Below are positions 1 through 12,000 of a stretch of 64,000 nucleotides of DNA, in pieces. The translations under genes and the position numbers were made by a program. Positions within the stretch are counted from its first letter, which is position 1. Every line of letters starts with the position of its first letter. This DNA is from Actinospineispora eucalypti. Lineage in GTDB: Bacteria > Actinomycetota > Actinomycetes > Mycobacteriales > Pseudonocardiaceae. The stretch spans positions 620,001-684,000 of the forward strand of contig JACHMT010000003.1 in assembly GCA_014208095.1 (NCBI GenBank). The letters run 5' to 3'. The notes under the pieces were generated by a model. It was not told where the DNA came from and searched no databases. It saw nothing but the letters and a program-made list of their open reading frames with translations.

Positions 1-2
1 AG

Positions 3-3000
3 GGCGACCGCACCGTCCAGGCCGCATCGCACCCGGACACCGGCACCGCAACCCCCCGCCAGACCTCGACCGAGGCCCAGCCAGTGAACAACGGTTCCGG
101 CGACAGCGGCTACACCAACGCGGGGTCGGGCGGCAACGGTCCGACGGTGGGACGCTCGAACACCAAGGTCCTGGCCAGCGGGCCCAACAAGTCCACCCAG
201 CCGGACGGCCACGGCCAGGAATCGGTGGTCAACTCCCCGAACAACCCCGGCGGCTCCGGCTCGGGCTCGTCCGGGGTGCTGGGCAAGGACCCGACAGCTC
301 CGGAGCTCGACGGCTCGGGCACACCCGAGCAGCACGGTGATGGCACCGTGAACAGACCTCACGAGGTCAACAACAAGGGCCCCCCGAGCCTGTTCGGTCA
401 GTTCAAGCAGTTCATCAAGGGCAAGTTCGGCGGACGGTCCGACTCGGGCACGTCGCGCGGGCTGACCCCCGATGACAACTGCGCGTGCCTGAGCGAGGCG
501 AACGCCGACCTCGGCCCGAGCAGCGTCGACCCGGCCAAGGTGCGCAAGGCAGGGCCGGACGACCAGGACTCGGCCAAGGTCCGGACCAAGTTCCAGGACA
601 AGTACGACGGCTTGTTCACCAAGACGTCGGCCTGGATGTTCAACCTGCGCATGAAGTTCGCGGAGGTCGGCACCCGGGGGTTCGTCTGGGGCTGGGACAA
701 GGGTGCCGACTCCTCCCACCTGATCTACTGGGAGAAGACCACCGACGAGGTGCGCTTCCACGATGGCGACACCGTCCTGACCAAGGCGCCCAAGAACATC
801 CGCCTGGCCATGGTGATTGGCTCCGGCAAGCAGGCGGAGAACGCGGCTTCAGGCGGACGGATCTCCCGGACGCTCGACCGGGCACGCCAGTTCCGCTACG
901 AGCTGGCGCTGAAGCCGTACTGGGATCGGATCCCTGGCTACCGGGCGGAGTTCGACCGGTTGATGGCCGAGGCTCTCGAAGAGGCCAAGGCCAAGGGGCG
1001 TTCGCTGACGCTCGAGGAGCTGGAGGCGCAGGAGGCCCGGGTGCGGGCCGAACTTCAGCGGCGGGTCATTGAGGGCAAGGGCTCGCAGGCGGCGCTCGAT
1101 GGCGTGCAGGACAAGTCCTACGCGTTGACCGGCCTGTCGATCTCGCGGGAGTTCGTCGGGAAGGACGGCGACCCGATCATCCTCACTGACGCCCAGGTGG
1201 CTGCCGCCTATGCGTTGGGCAAGGGCCGAGGCAAGTACATCCTGTTCAAGGCGTTGTTGCCCAAACGGGTGCGGGGCACCGTGGTCGAGCTGCCCACCAG
1301 CGAGGGCAAGACGTTCGTAGCGATGTTGGACGCCTTCTGGTGGTCCCTGCGCTCGAACGAGCTCGATGGCGCGGCGATCAAGGGCCGTGGCGTGCACGTC
1401 GTGACCAGCGACCCGGGCCTCGCCAAGCGCGATTACCTCAAGTTCCAGCGGATCGGCAGGCGCCAGGGTGTCGAGATCGGGTGGGCGCGGCCCCGTGCGC
1501 ACCACACATACTCCGACGCCACCCAGAAGGTGGCCTACGAGGCGCCGATCACCGTCGCCGACAAGAGCACCTACTACTTCGACCGGCTCTACGAGAAGTA
1601 TCTGCCCGAAGGCCAGCGGTTGCAGCGTGGCTATGACCGGCTTCTCATCGACGAGGCCGACCTGATCCTGATCGACGCCGGACGTACCCCGCACGTCCTG
1701 GCGTTCTCCGAGGCCCAGCAGAACGCGTTGGCAAAGGTTGCCTATCAGGCCAATGACGTCGCCGTGAACATGAAGTCGAAGGAGCACTTCACGTTCAGCC
1801 GGTGGACCGGGCAGATCAAGCTGACCCGCGCCGGGGAACGCATGATCACCGAACGGGCTCCGGGGCTGAGTGCGGAGGCGGTGAGGCAGGCCCTGCGGGC
1901 ACACCACCTCTACAGCGTGGACAAGCCGTACATCGTGGCGCACGGGAAGATCGTCATCGTCGACAGGTACACCGGCTACCTGCTGCCCAGCCAACGTTGG
2001 CGCGGTGGCCTGCATGAGGCGCTCGAGGCCAAGCACGGCCTGAAGATCGGTAGCTCCCAGCGCACCAAGGCCCAGATCACCGCGAAGCAGTATACGCGGC
2101 TCTACAACTCGGTCGGCGGGTTGACCGGTACCGCCGGTGCAAAGCGCAACATCGGCGCAATCGACGGGCCGTCGGGCAGCGCCGGCTCCAAGCGCGACAT
2201 CAGCTCGTTCGCAAAGATCTATGGGCTGCGGGTGGTGCCGATCAAGGGCTCGAATCCGCGCAACGTGGAGGTGCTCGCCCTCAGTACTTACCGCACCGTC
2301 GAGGAGAAGCTCACCGCCCGCGCGCAAGAGATTGCCGATGCCTTCACCAAGGGCCAGCCGGTGGTCGACATCAGCGGCACCGTCGCGGAGGTCGAACTGC
2401 TCGCGAAGATCCTCTGGGAGAACCACAAGATCGACGCGGTACTGGTCACCGCCCGCCCCGAACACGCAATCAAGCACAAGCTGGCGATGGCCGGCGCCGG
2501 GCGGCAGGGTGCGGTCACTCTCGGCACCATCCGGCTGGGCCGCGGCGAACACATCGAGCTCGGTGGAGAGAGCGTCGCCGGCCGTTCCCCCGAGCAGATC
2601 GCCGCGGACAAGGCCGCCGTGCTCAACGCCGGTGGGCTCCTGTTGCTCCGGGGGGAGCACTCGGTATCAGTGCGGATCGACGTGCAGGTCGACGGCCGGG
2701 CCGGCCGCCAGGGCAACCCCGGCGTGACCCGCGAGTACCGCTCCCTGGAAGACGATCTTCTCGTCGAGCACGCCCCTCGCCGCCAGTACCGCAAGCTGCT
2801 GGCCCAGTACAGCGGCCACGAAAAGGGTCGGCAGATCCAGGACAAGGCCGTCGAGAAGCTCTTCCAGAAGGCCCGACGCAACGCCGAGAGAGCGCATCAC
2901 AGGGAGCTCGCCCGCGTATCCCGCAATCCGGATCGCGCCACGACGGTGGCCGTCGAAACCATGGACGCCCTCGACGCACGACGCGGCACCCCCACCGAGG

Positions 3001-6000
3001 ACGCCTCGACCACGGCTACCGACGCCGCGTCACGGGAGATCACCGAGGCCGGGCAGCGGGTGGATCAGGCCGGCGACGACCTGGCCCTCGCCCATCAGCG
3101 GATAGCCGACAACGAGAACGAGGTCCGCGACGCCACCACCGACACCGAACTCGCCGCCGCCAACGGCGCCCTCGCCGCCGCCACCGCCGATGCGAACGAA
3201 GCCCAGCGGCGACTCGACCTGGCACTCGCCGACTACCGCTCGCTCGTCGCCGAGGAACTTGCCGACTCACGTGTCGCAACCGAAGACCAGGCGACCAAGC
3301 AGGGCTCACAGCCTGGGACCGGTCCGGCCCAGGCGCCCCGGCTGGTTTCCGCCGCCGAACGCGGCGTCACTCGTTCCGCTGCCGCGCAGGCCCAGCAGCT
3401 GGTCGATGCGGGTCACCGCGAGGCGGCCGCCGGCAACCACGAGGCCGCCATCGCCCACTACCAGGCCGCCCTCGAACTGCTGCGCGGAGTGGCCGACGGG
3501 GCCACTGCCGTGCGCGCCCACACCGGCGAGCCGTGGGGCGCCGGCACCCTCGCCGAGGCGACCGCCCGGTACGCCGCTGCCGCGGTGGCGCGACTGCGGG
3601 CCGCGGCCCAGGCCAGTGCCCAGGCCGAGCCGGGGACCCGGACAACCAGCGGCAGCTTCGAAGAACACGAGCTGCGCGGGGTATTGGCCACCATTGACGG
3701 ACTGCTGAACACGCTGCCCGCCAACGCGGTCGCCGCCCCCCGGCCGATCACCCTCGAAGAGGCGATCGCGCAGGAGAACCACTGGAACCAGCGCGCGGAC
3801 GAATACCGTCACGCGGCCAACCAGACCCGCCGCGACAACGCCGGCGTGCTGCGGCAAGCCAACCTGCCCCGCAGCCCCGGCCACCCCGAGCGACGCAACC
3901 GGCAGAGCTACCAGAAGCAGGCCCAGCAGGCCCAGCAGCTCATCGAGGAGTACCGGGAGAAGGAAGCCCACGCCCGCGAAGTCGCCGAGCAGTACCGCAC
4001 CATCCGTGAGCTGCTTGAAGCCATCAACCCCAACACCCCCAACGACCAGGCCTCCGCCACCGCCGAGGAGGCGGCCTCCACCACCAGCGAGACCACCGAC
4101 GGCAACGACCGAAGCAGCTCGGAACGGCCACACCGCTTGTGGCCGGCCGCCTCGGTATTCGGCGCCGCAATCCTGGTCCTGACCGGTGGTGGCATGGCGC
4201 TGGCCGGGCTGCCGCTGACCGCGCCCATGCTCATCGCTGGCCTGCTCGCCGCGGCACTGGTCACCGTCGCGCTGCGCGCGAGGTGGACTCCCCACCAGGC
4301 CCGCGGCCCGCCGGTGCGGACCGTGCTGCTCGCGGCGGTGCGGAACCTGCCGACCGCGGCTGCCGCCGGCATCGTGCTGGCGATCGTGTTCGGCGCCCCG
4401 GTGGGCGTCGTGACCGGGGTCGGTGTGGTGACCGGCCTCGCCATCCTGTCGCTGTACCGGCAGCCGGACGGAAAGAGCGGCATCGGCCGCCTGTCCCGGA
4501 TGGCCGACTACGCCGCCGCGGTCGCGCCGAGCGGGACCGAATCGAAGTCGGGTGGAGCGAGCGTGCGGGGTGCGCACACCGGCTTCGCGCTGGCGGCGGT
4601 GCTCGGGCTCAGCCATGGCACGGGCTTCGGGGCCGGGTTGATCCCCAACGCGCTCTTCGGTGCGGTACTGATAGCGCTGTCCGTGGTGGTCGCGGTGCTC
4701 GAGCGGCGGGCGCTCGCCGACTTCCTAGGCCGGCGCGCCAGGGCGCCGCCGGTGCCGGGGTATCTCGCGGAAGTAGTGGTGCGGCACCCGGATGGTCCCC
4801 GAGGCGGAACCGCCGTGTGGGTTGCCAAGGGTGTCGCGGTCAGTGCCGCCCATCTGGTCGAGGGGGCCGCACCGGAATCGGTCTCTCTGGACGGACGGCC
4901 GGTCATGGGCATGGTCATGCTGCGCCCGGACCAGTTCACCTCACCCGACAACAGGTGGCTGGCGGAGCTCGTCGTCGCGTACCACCAGATCAACACCAAA
5001 ACAGAGCTGGAGGTCGTCGACCTCGTCCTGTTGTTTGCGTTCGGTGCGCACGTCGAGCCACTGCCGATCGCCCAGCAAGAGCCGAGCGAAGCCGACGAGC
5101 TGTCCTTGATCGGATTCCCCGACGGCCAGCTCAGGACTGCCCGTGGGCAAATCATCCGGCGTGCGCTCGGGCACTACCGAGTCAACCGTGACCTGGGGAA
5201 GGGGTCTTCCGGCGGGGCGCTGAAGGAAGACAGCGCGACCGTCGGGATCATCTCGCACGGCAAGACGCTGGACGACGGCAGCGAGTTCACCGATGTGATC
5301 GGTGCGCCATTCGTGGCCAGGTTCTTCACCGAGGCGTTCGTGCGGTGGTACCGCATCGAGCAACTCGTCCGCGCGATGTTCGACGGGGATCCGCTCGGCG
5401 CGCTGCCCCTCACCGAGGTCCGTGACCGGCTGGTCGACGACGGGGTGTTCGTGCGCCTGTCCGCGCTGCGCGGGCTGGTCGCCGGCATGGACGGCTTCGA
5501 GGTGGTGGGCGACCACGTCGTCCGCCGTACCGGGACGGATCCGGCGGACGCCGACCGGGCCGGCGTGATCGCGCTGAGGGCGGACCCGGTAGTGGTGCCG
5601 CGCCTGGCGCGAGTTTCGCCGCTGATCCGGATCCTGTTGCTGCTCCACCGGGTGGCCCCGGCGCTCGCCCGACTGGTGGCTCGCGTCGCCGGCCCTCGCG
5701 CGCCGCCCGAACAGGACGAGTCGGGCTCGGCCCGGTTGGCGGTGTTGGTCGCCGTCGCGCTCGCGGTGCCCGCGCTGGCTCTCGTCGCCGGATCGGCGGC
5801 AGTGATCGGCGCACTGGCCGTCGCGGCCGCCTTCAACGTCGTGGCGGGGCTCAGCCGCCGCGCGGACTCGCAATCGCAATTCACCTCGAGAAGGGAAAAA
5901 CAGTGGGTTCATCGCGACCTGACCCGGCCAGCAACCAGCCCGAGCGGCACGAGGGCGAGCACGTCTGCCAGTTCCCCGGTTGTTGTGAACCCGTCCCGGA

Positions 6001-9000
6001 GCGACCGGGTCGCACCGACGTCCGGTACTGCGGACCGGATCACCGCAGGGAAGCCCGGTCCTTCCGCTCCAAGGCCCGGCACGAAGACCAGGGGTGAGCG
6101 GCGCGGCCGCTGGACCCGTTGGGTCGGCGGTGTGTTGCTGGCCGTGGCGGCCGGGCTGGGGATCGGCGTCACCGCGCCGGACCCGAACGCCTTCGCGGCC
6201 GCGCACGATGACGTGCTGCGGGTCGCGCATACCCAGAAGGGCGACACTCCGCGCCGGTGGATCGCAGGCCTGCGCACCACGGAGAAGAAGCTGCGCGCGG
6301 TCAACCCGCACGTCGCGTGGCCGGCGACGCCGGACACGCCATTCGAAACGGGCACCGAGCTGCACCTGCCCAAGGGCACCGGCCGCGTTTGGTACGTCAC
6401 CGGGCCGGTGAAGACCGGTTACCGGTACGACTCGGTCACCGTGGTGATCGCCCGGTTCGGCTTGTTCACCAAGTACGACCACGCCGACCCTGCGGCCATC
6501 GTCGTGGTCAACCGGAAGCTCTTCGCCCGGCAGAGCGTGGACGACGTGGACGTCGGCCAGCGGCTGAACATCCCGGCCGGCGGCTACGGCACCGTGCGGG
6601 TGCCCGGCCCGGGCGAGCCGACCAAGACCCAGAAGCCGGGCGAAACCAAGACGCCGAAGCCTGGCGAGACGAAGACCCCGAAGCCAGGCCAGACACAGAC
6701 CCCGAAGCCGGGCCAGACGAAGAACCCGAAACTGAGTGAGACGCAGACCCCGGCGCCGAGCGCTAACCCGTCCGCGACCGGGTCGTTGGGCGACCGGGCC
6801 GGGCACGAATCCGGGCAGGGCTCCGGCGGCCAGGTGCCCGGGGGCTGGTTCCTGGTGGTCGGCGGGACGCTGCTCGGGGTGATCGCCGGCGCCTTCGGCG
6901 CCCGATTCTGGTGGCAGGTCAGGGGCTTCTTCGCCGGGTTGCGGAAGGTGTCCACCGACTGGGCCGCCGTGCCGTCGTCCCGGTGGTTCGGCGGGCTGCT
7001 GGTCACCGCCGGCGTGGGGGCCGGCGCGGCGGCCGGGCTGCTGGTGTTCGGCTCGGGCGTGGGCCCGGCGGTGGCCGGCGCGATCGCGGCGGGCCTATCC
7101 GTGCTGGCGCTGCTGCGGGCGTTGTGGTCGCCGATCCAGGCTCGTGCGCCGACCTTGGTCACGGCCGTTGTCGGGTTCGTGCTCGTCACCCTGGGGTGGG
7201 CGGTGGGTGTGGCGTTGCCGCTGCCGCCGGGGGCCGGGATGGCGATGTTTGCCGCGCGGGGGACGTTCTCCCGGATGAACGCGGCCGGCCTTTCGCCCCG
7301 GTGGGCACGGGTGGCGTTGATCGGCATAGCGGTGTCCTGGCTCGTCAACCTGGACCTGCACGCCTCGGGTGTTTGGCATCTGCTGGCCGCGGCCGGTTGG
7401 GCAGGCGTGGTCAAGTTCGGTTTCTGGTCCAGCGGGCTGTTCACCAGCGCGGAGGCGCTGCTGTTCCCGGTGGCGCTGGCCCCGGTGGTGGGTGCCAACT
7501 ACTTGCTGACGGCGCGGTTGCCGACGCTGAAGCGGTGGGGCTTCACCAGCTTGACGGCGGCGGTGTGGGTGCTGTCGGTGCAGCTGGCGCTGCCGATTGG
7601 CTGGGGCGGTGACTGGCTGCCGGTGGCGGTGGCGCCGCTGGTGTCGCTGGGTGGCGGGCTGACCTACCTGGCGCGCGCGGAGTGGCGGGCACGCAGCGGT
7701 GCGTCGGCCCCGCCGCACATGGCCCTGGCCGCGCGGGTGGTGTTCTGGTCGCTGGCGTTCTACGGGTTCGAGCGGATGTGGCTGGGCCACCTGGACTGGT
7801 TCGCCGGTACCTCCTTGGCGATGGCCGCGTTCGTCCTGGCCGCCAACCCGTCGGCGATCACCGGCATCCGGATCACCGGGTTGCGCGACCGGGTAATCGC
7901 CGTGATCGGCGGGCTCCTCGGCGCGGTCTCGGGGCTGCTGGCCTGGCGGCTGGGCATGGACCCGAGGTCGGCGGTGGCGGTAACCGCGCAGGTGTGGGGC
8001 GCCGCCGCGCTGCTGAGCTGGTTCGGCAACCGGAACGGCCCGGCCAACCCGGGCGGGTGGCCGAAGGTGCCGTTCGGTTGGATCGCCGCGAAGGTGCGCG
8101 CGCTGTGGTCGCCGATCCAGGCCAGGGCGCCGACCCGCGCGCGGGTGCGTGCCTGGTGGGGTGGGCTGCCGAGCACGCGCGTCCGGACGTGGGCGGCTGG
8201 GACTCACTGGACGCACCGGCTGGCGTTCCTGGTCAGCTCGTCATTGACGATCGCCGCGCTGGTCAGCGGCCTGTACACGGCACGGGCACTGGCCCGGGGG
8301 GTCCCGACACTGCCGGACGGGGTGCTGTTCAACGTCGCGTTCGGCGGTTACCTGATCGGCTTCTTCGCGGTGTTCACCTGGTTCAGCTACTTCTCCCGGC
8401 GCTGGCTGTTCGTCGCCACGCTGCTCGGCGCCGGGGCCGGCTACGGGCTGTTCGCCGCGCAGCTTGGGGTGGTCGGTGCACTGGGTGGAGCGTTGGTGCT
8501 CGGGTTGGCCGGGTCCGCCTTCAACAGGGTGATCAGCCGGCTCTTCGACTGGGTGGGGCACACCACCGAGCTGCGCCGCGACGCCGGCCACACGGTGGTA
8601 CTGACCTCGACCTGGGTGGGTCTGATGGTGCTCGGCCTGACCACGCTGGTACCGGCGCTGGTCAACCTGCAGGGGGCGCTGCTGGCAAGTCGCGGTCTGG
8701 TGCCGGCGGCATTGCTCGGCGTCGGGTTGACCGTCGTCGCGGCGGTCGGCATGTGGCTGACCACCCCTCCGGAGTCGCCCGACCGGGCCAAGCCCACGGA
8801 CAACCCGTTCACCGGGCCGCTGACGGCGCTGCGTGACCGGTTCGTGCTCAAGATGGCGGCCATATCCGCGCTCACCCAGGCGACCATCTCGGTGTTCGAC
8901 GGCTTCTGGGAGCTGGCGCTCGGTGACCACGCGTCGGGCACGGTGCACTTCCTCACCAGCTACGGGCTGGTGTCCGGTGGCATCGTGGTGACCGCGATCT

Positions 9001-12000
9001 TCTTCATCGCCGACCTGATCAGGCACTTCCGGGGCGGCGAGGGCGACTTCCTGCAGCGCTACCCGCGCGCGTTCGTGATCGGCATGGCCGCGCTGATGGC
9101 GGCGAGCGGGATCTTCAACCTGGTCATGCAGCTGGCTGGCGACCCAACCACGGGGATCGTCGTGCAGGGCAACGTCGGAGAGGCCGCGTCCACCGGGTTG
9201 AGCATCGGCACAAGCGCTGCTCTGGCCGTCTACTTCGCCAACCGGGGGGAGCCGCACAAGACCGGCCAGGCGGAAACGGCGAACGCACTGGCCGGCGCGG
9301 TGGGCAAGTTCGTCGCGCCGCTGGTGGCCACCGCGACCTGGGCCTTGGCGCAGTGGGCCGCGCTGGCCCCGCAGATCGCGCTGACCGGAATCGGCACCCT
9401 GGCCGTGGCGTTCACCCTGGTCGTCACCCGCCGGGGCCCGCCGCCGGGCGGCTCCGGTTCGGCCGGGCACGGTCGGCACCGGGGGCCCCCGCGCGGCCCG
9501 GCGGGCTGGTGGCACGCGGCGATCTGGGTGACCCGGCCGATCCAGTGGCCGGCCCGGGGGAGGCTCATCTCGGCACAGCGGCGGTTCGGCGGCCTGGCGG
9601 TGGGTGTGCTGGCGGCGGCGCTGTTCCACGGCCGGCCGGAATCCGGCGAGGAACCGACGAGGCGCGTCCGGGTGGTGGCGTTCGACCGGTCGGGCCGGCC
9701 GGTCCGGTTCGGCCCAGGGACGCTTGCCGCGCTGGCCGAGCTGCTCGACCAACTGCGGGCGGCGGGCCTGGTCGGTGACAACAGCACCCACACCAGCTCG
9801 CCCGACCAGTACGTCGACGGAGACGCCGAGATCAACCAGCTGCTGGGCTCCAGGGGCTATCACGGAGTGACCGTGGTGTACGTGCTGGACGGCGCCGAGA
9901 AACTCATCCCGCTGCGGATCAACGGCGACGTGCTGGACCACGGCGGCACCGCCCCCGCGCGCCGGGAGCTCGATGCGGTGCTGGCGGACCTCGCCAAGGA
10001 TCCGGCTCTCGCCCCCGAGGACGCCTGGAAGGACCACGATCCCGTCGAGGTGTTCGCCGGGCTGTTGCTGGGCCGGATGCAGGTGCAGGTGGTCGGCCAT
10101 CTCAACGTTCTGGCCCCGACCATCGAGGACCTGGCCGCCGAGGGGCGGGCGGCCGACCCGGCCGCGATCGAACTCGCGGCGAGCGGCCTGGCAGATGCGG
10201 CAGCGACCTTGGACGAGTTCGATGCTTTCCTCGCGCACGCCGCTGGCGGGGCCTCCGTCGATGAGCTGCGCACGGAGCACGCGCGGGCGCGGACACGGCT
10301 CGACGGCCTGCGCGACCTGCTGGACAAGGTCGAGACGGCATTGCGCGGCCTCGACGGGCTGGACTCGGCGGCGCGCGACACGGCGCTGGGCATCGAACAG
10401 CGCCTGGCGAACGAAGAGGAACTCCTCGCCGGGCTGACCGCCGGCGACCCGCTCGGCCGTGCCGACCAGGTCAGCGAGTTGTGGGGCATCGAACCCGGCA
10501 CGTTGATCGACAGGTTCGACCAGATGATCCCCGAGCTGGCCGAACTGCCCGGTACACCGCTGGTCCGCGAACTCCAACGGACTGCCGAGCGGCTACGTGC
10601 CGTGTACCGGGAGATGCACGAAGCGTTGCTGGCGACCCGCTCGACAACCGATGCGACCCCGGAGCAGCACGCGTTGCTGGACCGGGCCGACGATGCCGTG
10701 CGGATCTACCAGGAATTCCTGGACGGGCTGACCGCAGGCACGCCGGCCGGTCGCGCCGCGCAGCTGGGTGAGTTGCTGGATGCCGAGCCTGGCCCCATCG
10801 CGGTGGAGCTGGCCGGGCTGCTCGCCGAACTGTCCGCGCTGGCGTCGACCGATCGGATCAGCCGGCTGATGGGCGACCTTGGCTTGCTGCGTGCCGAGTA
10901 CCGGCGAATGCACGACGCGACCGAGCCGCGCGACGGTCCCGCCAATGGCCACGACGGGCCGCTGGCCTGGTACCTCGACGATGGTTGGGTGCCTGCGATC
11001 CAGGCCGCATTGGCCCAGGTGAAGCTGTTGCGACCGGTCCGCCCGGACGAGCACGGCTGGACGGCACGGGGCCCGCCGACCGTGATCGAGGTGACCGTCA
11101 CCGAACTGGTCCGGTTGCTGGATGACGAACTGGGCGTGGGCATCGGGGCACAGGTTGCCGGAAACCTGATGGCGTTCACCCGGCGCGGCCGGATCTACGT
11201 GGTGGACCTCTGGTGGAACCGGCTGACCGTCCAGCAGCGCGCGCTGGTGATCGCGCACGAGTACCACGCGCACATCGCCGGCACGGTCACCGACCACGCC
11301 AAGCACACCCGGCAGACCCTGGACGCGTTGCACACCACCGGGGCGGGAGAGGCGGACGTCCAGGCGGTCATCGTGCTGGCCGGCCTGGACAGCTACCGGC
11401 GGCAGACCGTCGAGCTTCTCTGGGGGATCTCCGAAAACTACGAAGCGACGTACGCGGCGCTGCGCGGCGACCCCGCCGAGCGCCGCGCGCAGGTGCTGAA
11501 GGAGCTGACCTACCCGGCCGACGAGATCGCCGACCAGACGGCGGAGATGATCGCGGACGTCACCGAGATCGCCGAGCGGGCCGATCTTCCGGCCGCGACG
11601 CGGGCTGCCCTGGACGACCTGAAGCTGCGCCTCGCCCAACTGAGGCGGCAGTACACGCACCTGGCCCGGGACCGGGACGAGCGCGGCGCCATCCGGCCCG
11701 GGTTGCCGGTGGCGGTGGCGGTCATCGGCGTTGCAGCGGCGGCCGCGGTCCACACCGGACTGGTTCCGGCGGGTGGCTGGGTCGCCGGCGCGATCGCGGT
11801 GGCGGCCGCGCTGGTGATATGGCGCCGGCTGGTCGCGGCCGGGAGGCGGTTGCGCGCGGCCGCCCTGGCCCGGACGGCCCGGCTGGCCGGCGGGGCCAAC
11901 GCGCTGGTGATCGGCGTGTTCACCGGCCTCGGGGCGGCGGCTCTGGCGGACCGCGCGGTGGTCACCGTGGCGGCCGTCCTTGTCGGCGGGTTGTTGGCGG

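Noticed and set aside
849..2660. Long minus-strand ORF (603 codons) opposite the SecA-like region
   Set aside because: It is the antisense shadow of a clearly conserved plus-strand SecA-like sequence. The product has no recognisable motif, and long antisense frames are expected in GC-rich DNA.
11247..11280. HEYHAH as an active zinc metallopeptidase motif
   Set aside because: The spacing is H-E-x-H-x-H, not HExxH, and the duplicated copy has lost it. I kept it only as a module landmark.
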